From Bin55 sp965203735 (GTDB lineage Bacteria; Pseudomonadota; Gammaproteobacteria; Pseudomonadales; Azotimanducaceae), in the NCBI GenBank assembly GCA_965203735.1, contig OZ241909.1:3162001-3226000 (forward strand): a stretch of 64,000 nucleotides of DNA. The letters are read 5' to 3'. Positions 37,474-47,068 of the stretch are shown in pieces. Each line of letters begins with the position of its first letter. Position 1 is the stretch's first letter. Under the pieces are notes generated by a model. The model worked only from the letters and a program-made list of their open reading frames with translations, made no database searches and was not told the origin of the DNA. The translations under genes were made by a program, and so were the position numbers.

Positions 37474-37936
37474 GTACTTCGTCGGAACCTCTCGGATTCG
37501 TCAGATCTAGTTGTCGTTGGTGTATCGCTTGACGTATTAGGTTCTGCAGATTCACGGGTGCAACTGCAAATGCCGGAAAGGTACCTTTCACTGCAATGCT
37601 GTCAATAGCTTCTCGGGCGTAGGGAAAAAGCAAACTCGGACACTCTACAGTGAGGATTTGATTGCGGCTCTTGGTGTCGGGTACAAGAAAGATTCCTGCT
37701 TGTTCCACATCGATCTTGCAGGCTGGTCTTGAACCAAGTTCGGCATTCAGATGAAGCTTCATCACTACCTCAAAGCGCGACTCGGCTAACTCTCGATGAC
37801 TGACCTCAATCTCGAGCTTTATTTGGGGTTTCCACTTGAGCTCGAACAAGGCCGGAACGTCTCCGGGCTCAAAACTCAGTCGACGAACATAGATACGTTC
37901 GACTGTGTAGTCCGACTTGATGTCTGCTTGCGCCAA
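37466..37936 (-). CDS. secB: Export chaperone SecB
   Basis: This 156-residue protein forms tetramers that hold preproteins unfolded for SecA. Seen: FELKWKPQIKLEIEV, the conserved CPSLLFPYAREAIDS and the FAVAPVNLQNL region. Restriction of SecB mostly to Proteobacteria supports the taxonomic reading. It follows the rhodanese gene by six bases; grxC, which sits between them in many relatives, is absent. Confidence 0.95.
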   Translation of the reverse strand: MAQADIKSDYTVERIYVRRLSFEPGDVPALFELKWKPQIKLEIEVSHRELAESRFEVVMKLHLNAELGSRPACKIDVEQAGIFLVPDTKSRNQILTVECPSLLFPYAREAIDSIAVKGTFPAFAVAPVNLQNLIRQAIHQRQLDLTNPRGSDEVLN

Positions 37937-37942
37937 CTGTTT

Positions 37943-38359
37943 CTAACCTTTCTCAACAGGCATATTGTCGTTGCGCCATTCCAGAAGTCCACCTCGTAAC
38001 TTAGCAACATTCTGAAATCCTGCTTTCCTCAAGATCGTGCCAGCCATACTCGAGTGTTGACCCGCTTTACACGTCACAATTATTGGTGCTTCCTTGTACT
38101 TTTCCAGCTCTTTCACGCGAGATTGCAGGGCAGTGAACGGAATATTCATTGCCTTCGGTACATGACCTTCAAAGTACTCTTTCGAGTCGCGAATGTCGAC
38201 AACAACCGCTTTTTCTCGATTTATAAGATTCACGAGCTCTTGGGACGTTACAGTCTTGCCTCCCCGCTTTACCTCATTTCGAATGAACAAAGCGATTAGT
38301 AGGACAAAGAGTCCCACTAAGAAGGGATGATTACCGATAAAAGTGAATAGCTGAGACAC
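37943..38359 (-). CDS. Membrane-anchored rhodanese-like sulfurtransferase (YibN-like)
   Basis: This 138-residue protein has one N-terminal membrane helix (FLVGLFVLLIALFI) and a cytosolic rhodanese domain (VVVDIRDSKEYFEGHVPKA) with the active-site Cys in TCKAGQHS. It is the YibN type found next to secB and gpmI. It is probably cotranscribed with secB (six-base gap). Family members transfer sulfane sulfur; YibN's cell role is not firmly known. Confidence 0.9.
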   Translation of the reverse strand: MSQLFTFIGNHPFLVGLFVLLIALFIRNEVKRGGKTVTSQELVNLINREKAVVVDIRDSKEYFEGHVPKAMNIPFTALQSRVKELEKYKEAPIIVTCKAGQHSSMAGTILRKAGFQNVAKLRGGLLEWRNDNMPVEKG

Positions 38360-38798
38360 GTGTAGTGCTTAACGTGTATTACCACACAAGATTATAGAGG
38401 TGAAGTCTCCAACATCGACTGAATCCCGCGTTTGCAAGCGACCGCCTCAACTAAGGCTTGTGGTTGCGGAAGATACTCATTGTGAGTTCGGCAAACAATC
38501 TAGATTGACGGATCATTCCTCAAGTTCAAAAGGATAGTTGCAAATAAATTTGAAAGCACCCACTTGCTCGTCTTACGCTTACACCAATCTGCTGCAACAC
38601 TCACTTGTGTTGTGCGTACGAGGGACGCCTTGTCCTGACTTTCAGTTCGTAAAATGCGCCCATGTATTTCCTTCCTTCGATTTTCGAAGAACTGCGCGTC
38701 GATTCACGGAGTAGCGCGACAATTGATCCGTGTTGGACTTACAAATCCATTGACTACAACTTCGTGGAACTTGGCTCTCGTTTACGTATAACCGACCA
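38360..38798. other. Intergenic region between rhodanese and gpmI
   Basis: About 440 bases between divergent genes. It should hold both promoters. A short hairpin (CTTCGA-TTT-TCGAAG, near 38685-38700) and a near-repeat (CCATTGACTACAAC and CCATTGACCACAAC, the second covering the gpmI TTG start) are visible. I see no RNA gene. Confidence 0.45.
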
Positions 38799-40352
38799 TT
38801 GACCACAACCCTACTGGTAATCCTTGACGGCTGGGGCCACGGCGACACCAGCCCTCACAATGCAATTCACGTAGCAGCTACACCTACTTGGGACAGAATT
38901 TGGTCGAGCTGCCCTCGCGGACTCTTGGAGTGTTCGGGCGAATCCGTAGGTTTGCCCGAAGGCCAAATGGGAAATTCCGAGGTCGGCCATACGACCATTG
39001 GAGCCGGGCGCATAGTCCACCAAGACTTGACGCGAATTGATGCAGCTTTAGCCGATGGTTCCTTTACTCAACTTGCCGCGGTCCAAGATCTAAGGAAGAT
39101 TTCGTCTTCTCAGAGAGTCCACATAGCAGGATTGCTCTCTCCGGGTGGCGTTCACAGCCACGAACGCCACATTTGGGCGTTTGTGGACTATCTAGCGGAA
39201 TTTTCAGCAGAGGTGTCGGTACATGCTTTTCTCGATGGTCGGGACACGCCCCCAAGAGACGCTCTCAATTCGCTTGAGAGACTTGAGCAAAAGCTAAGCG
39301 AACAGGCTCTCGCGAGTCTTGCATCGATATGCGGCCGTTATTACGCAATGGATCGAGATGAACGATGGGATCGTACAAAGAGCGCTTTCGACATGCTGGT
39401 AGGACACGGAGACACTCATCGACACTCAGACTCAATTGCCGCTCTCAAGTCAGCGTACGATCGAGGAGAATCCGATGAATTCGTCCAACCGACACGTACC
39501 GACGCATACCATCCGGTTCAAGACGGCGATGTGTTCCTGTTTATGAACTTCAGAGCCGACCGAGCTCGACAACTCTATCAGTCCTTCGTTGCTCGCAACT
39601 TTACAGGTTTTGAACGTGAACGACTGCCAGTTCTCTCCCGACTCTTGTCGATGACTCCGTATGGCGCTCTTCCTAGACCAGCAGATTCAGTTACCCCCGT
39701 ACAGGTGCTTTTTGAACATGAACAAGTTCGCGACTCGTTAGGTGAGTGCATAGCATCCAAGAACTTGACGCAACTGCGAATTGCAGAATCGGAGAAGTCT
39801 GCACATGTGACCTATTTCTTCTCTGGTGGATCAAACGAGCGTTTCAAGAATGAGTCAAGAAAGATCATAGATTCGCAGCCAGTAGCGACATACGACCTTT
39901 GCCCGCGTATGAGCGCAGATGCCGTGACGGCGGAAGTAGCACGAAGCGTGCGATCCAATAACTACGGTCTGATTGTCTGCAATCTTGCAAATGCGGACAT
40001 GGTCGGACACACCGGAGATTTCGATGCGGCAGTTCAGGCAGTGGAGTGCCTTGACGAGTGTTTGGCAAAGATTCTCGAAGCGTGTACTTCAACAAAGTCA
40101 CACTGCTTCGTGACTGCAGACCACGGCAACGTTGAGTGCATGTACAACGCTCACTCAGCACAGTCCCACACAGCCCATACAAACAACCCTGTCCCATTCG
40201 TTTACATTGGACCGGCAGTTCTTCAACTTTCAGATCGTGGATCACTTGCCGATATTGCCCCTACGATCTTGGAAGTCATGGGGTTGCCCATTTCAGATCA
40301 GATGGATGGAAGATCGTTGGCCGTTAGACACAGAGATGTCCAATCAACCTAA
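38799..40352 (+). CDS. gpmI: 2,3-Bisphosphoglycerate-independent phosphoglycerate mutase
   Basis: This 517-residue glycolytic enzyme interconverts 3- and 2-phosphoglycerate with two metal ions. Seen are LVILDGWG (metal Asp), the phosphorylated Ser in PEGQMGNSEVGH, FLDGRDTPPRD, CGRYYAMDRDERWDR, FMNFRADRARQ, NLANADMVGHTGD and ADHGN. It starts at TTG 38799, with no other start before the first motif. The envC gene begins inside its end. The gpmI-envC pair is a conserved gammaproteobacterial arrangement. Confidence 0.96.
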   Translation: MTTTLLVILDGWGHGDTSPHNAIHVAATPTWDRIWSSCPRGLLECSGESVGLPEGQMGNSEVGHTTIGAGRIVHQDLTRIDAALADGSFTQLAAVQDLRKISSSQRVHIAGLLSPGGVHSHERHIWAFVDYLAEFSAEVSVHAFLDGRDTPPRDALNSLERLEQKLSEQALASLASICGRYYAMDRDERWDRTKSAFDMLVGHGDTHRHSDSIAALKSAYDRGESDEFVQPTRTDAYHPVQDGDVFLFMNFRADRARQLYQSFVARNFTGFERERLPVLSRLLSMTPYGALPRPADSVTPVQVLFEHEQVRDSLGECIASKNLTQLRIAESEKSAHVTYFFSGGSNERFKNESRKIIDSQPVATYDLCPRMSADAVTAEVARSVRSNNYGLIVCNLANADMVGHTGDFDAAVQAVECLDECLAKILEACTSTKSHCFVTADHGNVECMYNAHSAQSHTAHTNNPVPFVYIGPAVLQLSDRGSLADIAPTILEVMGLPISDQMDGRSLAVRHRDVQST

Positions 40353-41541
40353 GATTGAAAGAGCTGTAAGAGCTCAACCTTCTTACTACAAACTTTTTCT
40401 CATACTAGTCGTTGCTTTCTCTCTCGTTGCCTCATCAACGTTGGCACAAGAGCAGGATCTTTCGGTAGAGGAATTGCTCTCCGGAGTACTCGAAGAACTC
40501 AATGCGAAGCAGAATTGGATAGGCCAAGCAGACAAGAGAATTCAAGACCTTCTTGCTGCGTTGCGTACATCCGATCAAAAAGTAGCTTCCGCGGCATCCC
40601 GCATAGCAGAAATTCAAGCCAGCATCACCAGATTGGAGCAATCTCTCGACGATCAGGAAAAGCGATCTCAAGAGATTACTAACAAGATATCTTCGCTCTC
40701 ATCGTCAATCGCCTTGCACATACGAGTTGCACATCGCTTGCAACGCAAACACTGGTTGAGATCATTTCTGGAGCAAGAAAACGCGGAGCGGAACGACAGG
40801 CACGTTCGCTACCACCGCTACTTCGCAAATTCCAAGAGCAAGTCCATAGAAGAATTCGAAGAGTTGCTTGGAGAAATGCGCAGAGTTTCCGAGTCAATCC
40901 TGAACGACCGAAACAGTCTTGCCGAACAGAAGGACGAGTGGACAAATGAGAAAGCCACCTACGATCAGGAAAGCAAGGCAAGGAAAGAGCAAATTTCTGA
41001 GCTCAATTCCGAAATAGCGACTACACAACGTGATGTAGACAAGCTGCTTGAGGACCGCGGACGCCTAGAAAGTCTCCTTGCAGAAATTGAACGTATTGGC
41101 ATCGATTCGACAAGTCAATCCGGGTCGGAAGGATCCGTGACGGAAGAGTCAAGCAAGTCGTGGCCAATCGAAGGTGAGATTCTTGTGGAATTTGGCGATC
41201 CTAGAGCAGACGGTCGTCTAAAGTGGCAAGGCGTACATATCGCTGCCGCCACTGGAACAGACGTTGTTGCAGTTGCCCCGGGAAAGGTAGTGTTTGCCGA
41301 CTGGTTGATGGGTTTTGGAATGATGCTAATTCTCGACCACGGTGATGAAGTTCTTACCGTGTACGGCTATTGTGACACTCTACTAGCTCGGACAGGAGAC
41401 TTTGTTGAAGCTGGCGAAATCATTGCAACCGTGGGTCAAAGCGGTGGCCAAACAACACCTGGTCTGTATTTCGAGGTGAGATCAAATGGATCTTCAACTG
41501 ATCCCATCAAATGGCTGGGAAAATCTAACTCAACTGATTGA
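40336..41541 (+). CDS. envC: Murein hydrolase activator EnvC
   Basis: This 401-residue protein starts at ATG 40336, overlapping the gpmI end. The longer open frame upstream is a gpmI shadow. A signal sequence (FLILVVAFSLVASSTLAQ) is followed by long coiled coils (about residues 40-265) and a C-terminal LytM/M23 domain (from WPIEGEILVEFG). The zinc residues of active M23 peptidases are lost: YAHL is YGYC and LHFEIR is LYFEV. That fits EnvC, which activates amidases AmiA and AmiB at the septum and does not cut peptidoglycan itself. Confidence 0.93.
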   Translation: MSNQPKIERAVRAQPSYYKLFLILVVAFSLVASSTLAQEQDLSVEELLSGVLEELNAKQNWIGQADKRIQDLLAALRTSDQKVASAASRIAEIQASITRLEQSLDDQEKRSQEITNKISSLSSSIALHIRVAHRLQRKHWLRSFLEQENAERNDRHVRYHRYFANSKSKSIEEFEELLGEMRRVSESILNDRNSLAEQKDEWTNEKATYDQESKARKEQISELNSEIATTQRDVDKLLEDRGRLESLLAEIERIGIDSTSQSGSEGSVTEESSKSWPIEGEILVEFGDPRADGRLKWQGVHIAAATGTDVVAVAPGKVVFADWLMGFGMMLILDHGDEVLTVYGYCDTLLARTGDFVEAGEIIATVGQSGGQTTPGLYFEVRSNGSSTDPIKWLGKSNSTD

Positions 41542-41640
41542 AGCAAGAACCAACAGATCCCCTAGACTCTGCGCACGAGTCCAAGGGACAGTCAAATGGG
41601 TCTGATTGGGAGTTTCGGACTCTATATGGTGCCTATGTCA

Positions 41641-44433
41641 TCAAAGATCCCAAGAAACGTTAACCAGGACCGTTGAGCCGAATGTTTGTTCGATGATGGA
41701 AACATCTCCTTGATCCACAGTTACAGATGAATTCAAGATGTTCTTGATACGGCTCTTAACGGTGACGTTGTTTGTGGGATACCAGGAATAGACAATGTCC
41801 AATCCATGGAACGGTTGTTCGAAGCCATCTGGCAATCCATCAATACCGGCAAAGTAGATTCTCTCTCCAAAGGCGTTGTAAACAAGCGTGGCGGCATGCT
41901 TTGTGTCAGTCGAATCGAAACCAAACTGAAGATTGAGGACCCAGTTGGATTGCTGTGTCATGCGACGCGTCTGGTTCGTGATGTTTCCTACACCGGCTCC
42001 CGGTGGTATGTTGATCTCGGAAGTGCTAAGAGTTCCATTTCCAGAAACATAGAAGAGATCGGTCCAATCACCCAGCCAACCTCGAGCGAAGCCTAGTGAC
42101 TTGAGCCATTCAACTTCGATCCCGTAAACGTGAGCTGATTCGGCGTTAACGAAATTGAATCGAACGTTGTCCTCCGTTGCTCCACCCTGAACCGTTTCGA
42201 TGGGTTTTGCGATGTCCTTGTAGAACAGCGAAGTCGTGAGATTGTCTCCATTGAACCAAAAGAGTTCGAACCGAAGATCAAAGTTCGTCAGATCGGAAAC
42301 TTCAAGCTGAGGATTGCCTCGTACACGTGCTTCGGTAATAGGATCAATATAGGTGGATGCGGAAGTCTCGCGAATGTCGGGTCTTGCCACAGTTCGACTG
42401 ACGACAAATCGCAATTGAACTTGCTCCGTATCCCATAGGCCGTCCATGGTTCGTGTCAGAGCAAGCGACGGATAGAACTCTTCGGACTGCAAGATTGTCT
42501 CTACGAATGCATTGACGTCCTCTTCGGTGTTGAGTCCAACCCGGCTACTGTCAAACTCCAAGTAGTCGACAGGAAGCGAAAACTGTGTGAACAGTTCTTT
42601 CCGTACTCCGCCCGACAAACGCCACTTTTCTTGAAAGAGCAAGTCAAACTTTCCGTACCCGCCTTCAACGACATGAACTGCAATATAACTTTCGCTACCA
42701 AATTCACCGACACCTAGAAGCAGGTTTATGTTGAGTTCCGGATTCATGATGTTTTGGTCGCTGAACACCTCGCTAGGTGTTCCAGCACTCACGCTTCGAA
42801 AATCTGCATCCGTACTGCCAAGACCAAGAGAAACCTGTTTGTAGTTGCGAACCTTCCGAAGGTAGTCATAGCCTCCCGACAGTTCGAGGTCGTATGCGTT
42901 TCCAATGAAGGGGACGGTTAGATCCCATCCGTAACTCTCCGATTGATCTTCAAGATCCGAAAACCTAAAGTCTGCCGCAGATCCTGTTGAACGTATCCGA
43001 AACTCCAATGGAGTTCCATTTGGTGCATCAAGGGGTTCTTGACCACCGATCCGAACTTCGTTTGGAATGGTTGTTGTGGCCACTGCCTCGGTGTAATACC
43101 ACGTCATTTCCGCCCCTTCAAATCTATCAAGAAAAAGCAGGAGTGGGGGAAGTCGGTCAATTGTGTCCGCACCGAGGGTGTGCGATCCATCGAGCTGCTT
43201 GAGTTCGAGTTCGCGTTGCTCGAATCGTATCGAGTAGATACGACCTTGAACAGGTGAACCTGTGTCTTGGCAGTCATTGAATTGACCTTGAACGCAAGTT
43301 CGCGTTGACGAAGCGTCGTCTTCGGTGTTCCGCAAAAGCATCGCCATCGCGCCAATCTCGTGGTCAGTGGTCAATCGCGTGCCAGCGTTAAGCGAAAGCG
43401 TCACGTCCACTTCATTGATGGTTCGTTGAGTTTCCGAATAGTCGGTATCCGGATTCGTAACCCGTCGATTGATGCGCTCTTTCAATCGCCAGTCGTTCGA
43501 GTACGAGCCCAACATCATCAAACCAACGTCCCATTGGTCTGTGAAATAGATTCGATGCCCAACTAGGAAGTCCCCTTCCAGATCATTAGAAAGTTCCTTG
43601 GGCTCTAGATCTACATCTCGATTTAAGAACGTCGCAAGCGACCGATTGACGGCTCGAGCATCTTCAATGCTACGAGGTACTGTCCCATTGACGACGGTTC
43701 GCCAGATGTTCAGAGGAGCGAAATTTCCACGAAACGTCTCAATGGCATCTTCGATCTTGTAAGAGAGCGCTCGCGTCTCATCGTCGATTCCCCAACGATC
43801 TTCCGCGCCTCCTGGATAAGTAAGACCATCACGACCACCCGAATTCCATCCTGTCTTCAGTTCAGCACTCAAGACAAAACTATCTGGAATCTTCTTTGTT
43901 CGTATGTCGACGTTTCCGCCGCCGAAAGCAGCTGTCAATTCAGGTGCAAAACCTTTGTGCACAGCAAGCGACTCAACTAGGTCTGCGGGAAAAATGTCTA
44001 GAGGCAGCACGTTGCGGGTTATGTCAGGTGAAGGAACAGCAGACCCGTTCAACTGAGCACTGGAATAGCGCTCTCCTAATCCGCGGACATAAACGTACTT
44101 GTCCTCGACCAATGTAAGACCGGGCAATCTTCGAAGCGCAGCGGCTACATCGCTATCGCCGACTCTGGAAATCGACTCGGAATCAACAAAATCCACAGGA
44201 ACGTCGCGTTCCATTCGTTCGCTAACGACATCCTTTGCAGCGTCATAGAGCCTGCCAATGATGACAAGCTCTTCCATTGCACCGGGATCGGCCGTGCCGA
44301 CAGCTACATGTTCCTCATCGTTACCGGATTCTTCATCAAGCACATTTTGAGCAGTTGTCGATGGTGCACCAAGTGTCAACGCGAAGCTGAAAGCAACAAT
44401 GGAAGCCGTGCGGGCTCTCAAGTAGGTATTCAT
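41641..44433 (-). CDS. TonB-dependent receptor paired with a surface lipoprotein
   Basis: This receptor has 930 residues from ATG 44433, which begins a signal peptide (MNTYLRARTASIVAFSFALTLG). The frame runs 33 codons further into the upstream gene's end, without support. It has an N-terminal region with a TonB-box-like MEELVIIG, a plug domain (AAALRRLPGLTLVEDKYVYVRGLGERY, PLDIFPADLVESLAVHKGF, AFGGGNVDIRTK) and a large beta-barrel ending with VLVNVSWDL. The plug type with YVRGLGERYS is typical of receptors found beside calcium- or polymer-binding lipoproteins. The lipoprotein gene directly upstream (26-base gap) is probably its partner. Substrate unknown. Confidence 0.92.
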   Translation of the reverse strand: MNTYLRARTASIVAFSFALTLGAPSTTAQNVLDEESGNDEEHVAVGTADPGAMEELVIIGRLYDAAKDVVSERMERDVPVDFVDSESISRVGDSDVAAALRRLPGLTLVEDKYVYVRGLGERYSSAQLNGSAVPSPDITRNVLPLDIFPADLVESLAVHKGFAPELTAAFGGGNVDIRTKKIPDSFVLSAELKTGWNSGGRDGLTYPGGAEDRWGIDDETRALSYKIEDAIETFRGNFAPLNIWRTVVNGTVPRSIEDARAVNRSLATFLNRDVDLEPKELSNDLEGDFLVGHRIYFTDQWDVGLMMLGSYSNDWRLKERINRRVTNPDTDYSETQRTINEVDVTLSLNAGTRLTTDHEIGAMAMLLRNTEDDASSTRTCVQGQFNDCQDTGSPVQGRIYSIRFEQRELELKQLDGSHTLGADTIDRLPPLLLFLDRFEGAEMTWYYTEAVATTTIPNEVRIGGQEPLDAPNGTPLEFRIRSTGSAADFRFSDLEDQSESYGWDLTVPFIGNAYDLELSGGYDYLRKVRNYKQVSLGLGSTDADFRSVSAGTPSEVFSDQNIMNPELNINLLLGVGEFGSESYIAVHVVEGGYGKFDLLFQEKWRLSGGVRKELFTQFSLPVDYLEFDSSRVGLNTEEDVNAFVETILQSEEFYPSLALTRTMDGLWDTEQVQLRFVVSRTVARPDIRETSASTYIDPITEARVRGNPQLEVSDLTNFDLRFELFWFNGDNLTTSLFYKDIAKPIETVQGGATEDNVRFNFVNAESAHVYGIEVEWLKSLGFARGWLGDWTDLFYVSGNGTLSTSEINIPPGAGVGNITNQTRRMTQQSNWVLNLQFGFDSTDTKHAATLVYNAFGERIYFAGIDGLPDGFEQPFHGLDIVYSWYPTNNVTVKSRIKNILNSSVTVDQGDVSIIEQTFGSTVLVNVSWDL

Positions 44434-44459
44434 ACTAGCTACTCGGTTACAGAGTTCTA

Positions 44460-46079
44460 TCAATCCAAGAACCACAATCCGCAAGCATTCCTTTGCTGAG
44501 GAACAAGGCAAATCGTCCAGCCTGATGTCCAATCGTTGTCTTCCGAAACCGCGCCGATTGGCGTGCCATCGGTGGAAGTCATAGTGAATCCATTTCCATC
44601 GGCATCGATGAACTCGGTCAATGTATAAAAGCCCTTGGATCCACCAAGGATTTCTACGTTTACGTTCCCTGAATCCGTGAGAATCTGATTGTCCATGTTA
44701 TTGGGGTACGTTGACGAATTTAGTACCCAGTCCGACACCGAGTCTCCATTAGGCAAACTGTCTTTAGTTGGTTCCTCGCATGCAATCAAGGAGCTCTTGA
44801 TGCTGGAAGTCCCATCCTGAGCTAATTCACGAGTCTCCGCATCATCGAGCTCTAGACATTCGTTGCCGCTTTGTCCGAGAATCGTTCGAGCATAGCCGTC
44901 ATAGATAATGCTGTCACGCAACTGTGTCGCCACTCCTCGACGCAATAAGACTCCCTCGGAGTCGCCATGCGTTCCACCTGTTGACTCGTCCGAACCCGAA
45001 GTGATGCAGGTCAGATGTGCTACTTGGGCATTTGTCAGGGGCGTGGCGTCAAAAGCTCCACCTTGATTGTCGGCCTCTATGCAACGATTGCCGTTTCCTT
45101 CTTGGTGAATGACCAAGGCATTGGTCACCGAACCCACCCATCCGTCGGCATAGTCGATGGAGTCATCACGGACGTAAAGAGCAACTAAGTTTCGAACTTC
45201 TACAGCTCCGCCAAAAAATTCGACTCCATCGTCATACGTGCTATAGACCTGAATGTTCTCGATTGTGGTGCCACTACCGACAGCATTGAGCGTCAGTCCG
45301 TTAAGTTCGTCGCCCGGAGCGGCTTCTGCTCCGGGATGTTTGATTACTACATACTTGAGTATTCCAGAGTCATCCTCATTGTTGTCTCCGCCGTAGTGAG
45401 ACGGTTTTCCTTCAGACTGAATGTGGCATGAGTCAGTAGATCGTTGTTCGTCGTCACACTTGTTTGTAATTCCGCGACCATTGATTACCACGCCTCCCCA
45501 TAGTTGGGTAGCGAACGGATCCGCCACTTCTAGCACAGCGTCGTCATACGCCGTAAGTGTGATCGGTGCGCCGACACGTCCTTCGGCGAGAATTTTTGAA
45601 CCGCGATTTATGAGGAGGTAATCATCAGACGATTCCCATGCGATCGTGACCCCTGCTTCTATGGTAAGAGTGGGACCTTCACTGATTGATCCAAAATCAA
45701 CGTCTTCGCCCACTTGAACCGTGTCCCAAAAAATATGAACACCATCGATTTCTGGAATTGTTAGGTCCGTCATCAGTGGATTGCTTGCTCCTACGAAATC
45801 TGCAAAGTACTCGCAGTTTCCACCTCTCTCTGTGCCTTGACGAAGCTCACCTGTGTCAGGATCTGTGTATGAAGCGCACGGATTGACCGGTTCGTCGTCC
45901 GAAGCTCCCGATATGTTAGTCGTACTGGACGTAGTGGTTGTAGAGTTGTCTTGCGCATCGATGAGAATATCGCCACCTCCGCATCCTCCTACGAAAAGCG
46001 CAGCAAGCAAGATACACGGAACTCCGAAAACTGGTAGCTGGGTACGGGTCACTTTTCCTCCTAGATTCTCCCTGTCCAT
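44460..46079 (-). CDS. Large surface lipoprotein, probable TonB-receptor partner
   Basis: This 539-residue protein has a lipoprotein signal (LLAALFVGGC, lipid Cys near residue 33) followed by a Thr/Ser-rich tether. The body is Asp/Gly-rich with repeated short strands such as LTIEAGVTIAWES, WGGVVINGRGITN, GILKYVVIKHPGAE, VYSTYDDGVEFFGGAVEVRNL and ALYVRDDSIDYADGW, as in right-handed beta-helix proteins. The many Asp residues suggest calcium binding. It lies directly upstream of the TonB receptor on the same strand, so the two probably form an uptake pair in which the lipoprotein binds substrate at the surface. I know of no firm function for this family. Confidence 0.75.
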   Translation of the reverse strand: MDRENLGGKVTRTQLPVFGVPCILLAALFVGGCGGGDILIDAQDNSTTTTSSTTNISGASDDEPVNPCASYTDPDTGELRQGTERGGNCEYFADFVGASNPLMTDLTIPEIDGVHIFWDTVQVGEDVDFGSISEGPTLTIEAGVTIAWESSDDYLLINRGSKILAEGRVGAPITLTAYDDAVLEVADPFATQLWGGVVINGRGITNKCDDEQRSTDSCHIQSEGKPSHYGGDNNEDDSGILKYVVIKHPGAEAAPGDELNGLTLNAVGSGTTIENIQVYSTYDDGVEFFGGAVEVRNLVALYVRDDSIDYADGWVGSVTNALVIHQEGNGNRCIEADNQGGAFDATPLTNAQVAHLTCITSGSDESTGGTHGDSEGVLLRRGVATQLRDSIIYDGYARTILGQSGNECLELDDAETRELAQDGTSSIKSSLIACEEPTKDSLPNGDSVSDWVLNSSTYPNNMDNQILTDSGNVNVEILGGSKGFYTLTEFIDADGNGFTMTSTDGTPIGAVSEDNDWTSGWTICLVPQQRNACGLWFLD

Positions 46080-46303
46080 AACGTTTTGTTAGTGAGCGTA
46101 TCGACGGCTCGACAAGACATCGAGAATTTTTGGAAAATTCCGTAGCAGTATTGTTGAACTTATGTAGTCTTTCTATGTAGATTCCATAGCAGAAATATTG
46201 ATTGCAGATTGCAGAATTGTGAAACTCGAGCGAGAATCTATACCAACGCACACCGCGGCTCATGTCAATTCGGTGACATCACCTAGATGGTAGAGAGGAA
46301 GTG

Positions 46304-46699
46304 TTACAGTCTGTCTAACAAGCTCCCGTAAGGCAGAAAGCGATTGCGCGAGTGACTCTTAATCCAGCTAGTGAGGTCGCTCGGATAAGCATTTCTCCTC
46401 TTCAGAACACGCACCAATGGAATAACCGGCGAATTTGCTCCACAGTCGAATCCAGAATATTCTTCCTCGCAAATTGTGAGGACCCTAATCCAGGCAACAA
46501 TGGTCTCGGCGTCGATTGCATCGACAAATTTCTCCCACGACGAAGAACCAAGTAACAAGACTGCTCGTAGTTCAGCTTGATCGGTGTCTGATAGGCAGAG
46601 ACCACCGCTCTCGTGCTGGACCGCGGCTCTCGACAATATGGCGCAATGCACATCGCCCAACGAATTCTTGGCTGGGTCCCACTGTTCTACGTCAGTCAT
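46304..46699 (-). CDS. Conserved hypothetical protein
   Basis: This 131-residue cytosolic protein begins MTDVEQWDPAKNSLGD and has a conserved-looking C-terminal half: SPVIPLVRVLKRRNAYPSDL and then SRNRFLPYGSLLDRL. The pattern is one I associate with a short gammaproteobacterial family without known role. No membrane segment, metal motif or nucleotide site is seen. It stands alone, with 224 bases to the lipoprotein gene that starts downstream. Confidence 0.6.
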   Translation of the reverse strand: MTDVEQWDPAKNSLGDVHCAILSRAAVQHESGGLCLSDTDQAELRAVLLLGSSSWEKFVDAIDAETIVAWIRVLTICEEEYSGFDCGANSPVIPLVRVLKRRNAYPSDLTSWIKSHSRNRFLPYGSLLDRL

Positions 46700-47068
46700 A
46701 TTGATCTATTCTCAGCCCATACTCGGATTAGCAAATAATACGCTTTACCCAACGCCACAAAGTCTCAGCTTGAATTAAGATCAGCGGAAGTCAAGACCCC
46801 TCATTCCCTACTTGAGCAGTTCCGCATTGGAGAGTATGTTCCAAGGGCTGTTTGCACCACATCGATCCATCCTATGGGCGATTCGCTGGAGACCGGCTTC
46901 TATTGCCGCGAGTCTGCTTATGCTCTCGAGACCCACCAAGCGTCACCTAACCGCGGAGCTAGATCACGGACCAAGATCTAGGCCAACGGAACCTCATGAC
47001 ACCCAAATCGATTCGGAGCCACCTGAGTTCAGGTATTAGTTAGCTGTTGCGATCCATTCAAAAGAAGT
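46700..47068. other. Intergenic region, no clear gene
   Basis: About 370 bases between two minus-strand genes. A 75-codon plus-strand frame (46812-47039) has no ribosome site and no family match. I see no RNA gene or repeat. Confidence 0.45.

Noticed and set aside
40132..40335. N-terminal extension of envC
   Set aside because: It is a shadow of the gpmI end; the signal peptide starts at ATG 40336.
44434..44532. N-terminal extension of the TonB receptor
   Set aside because: It runs into the end of the upstream lipoprotein gene, and the signal peptide begins at 44433.
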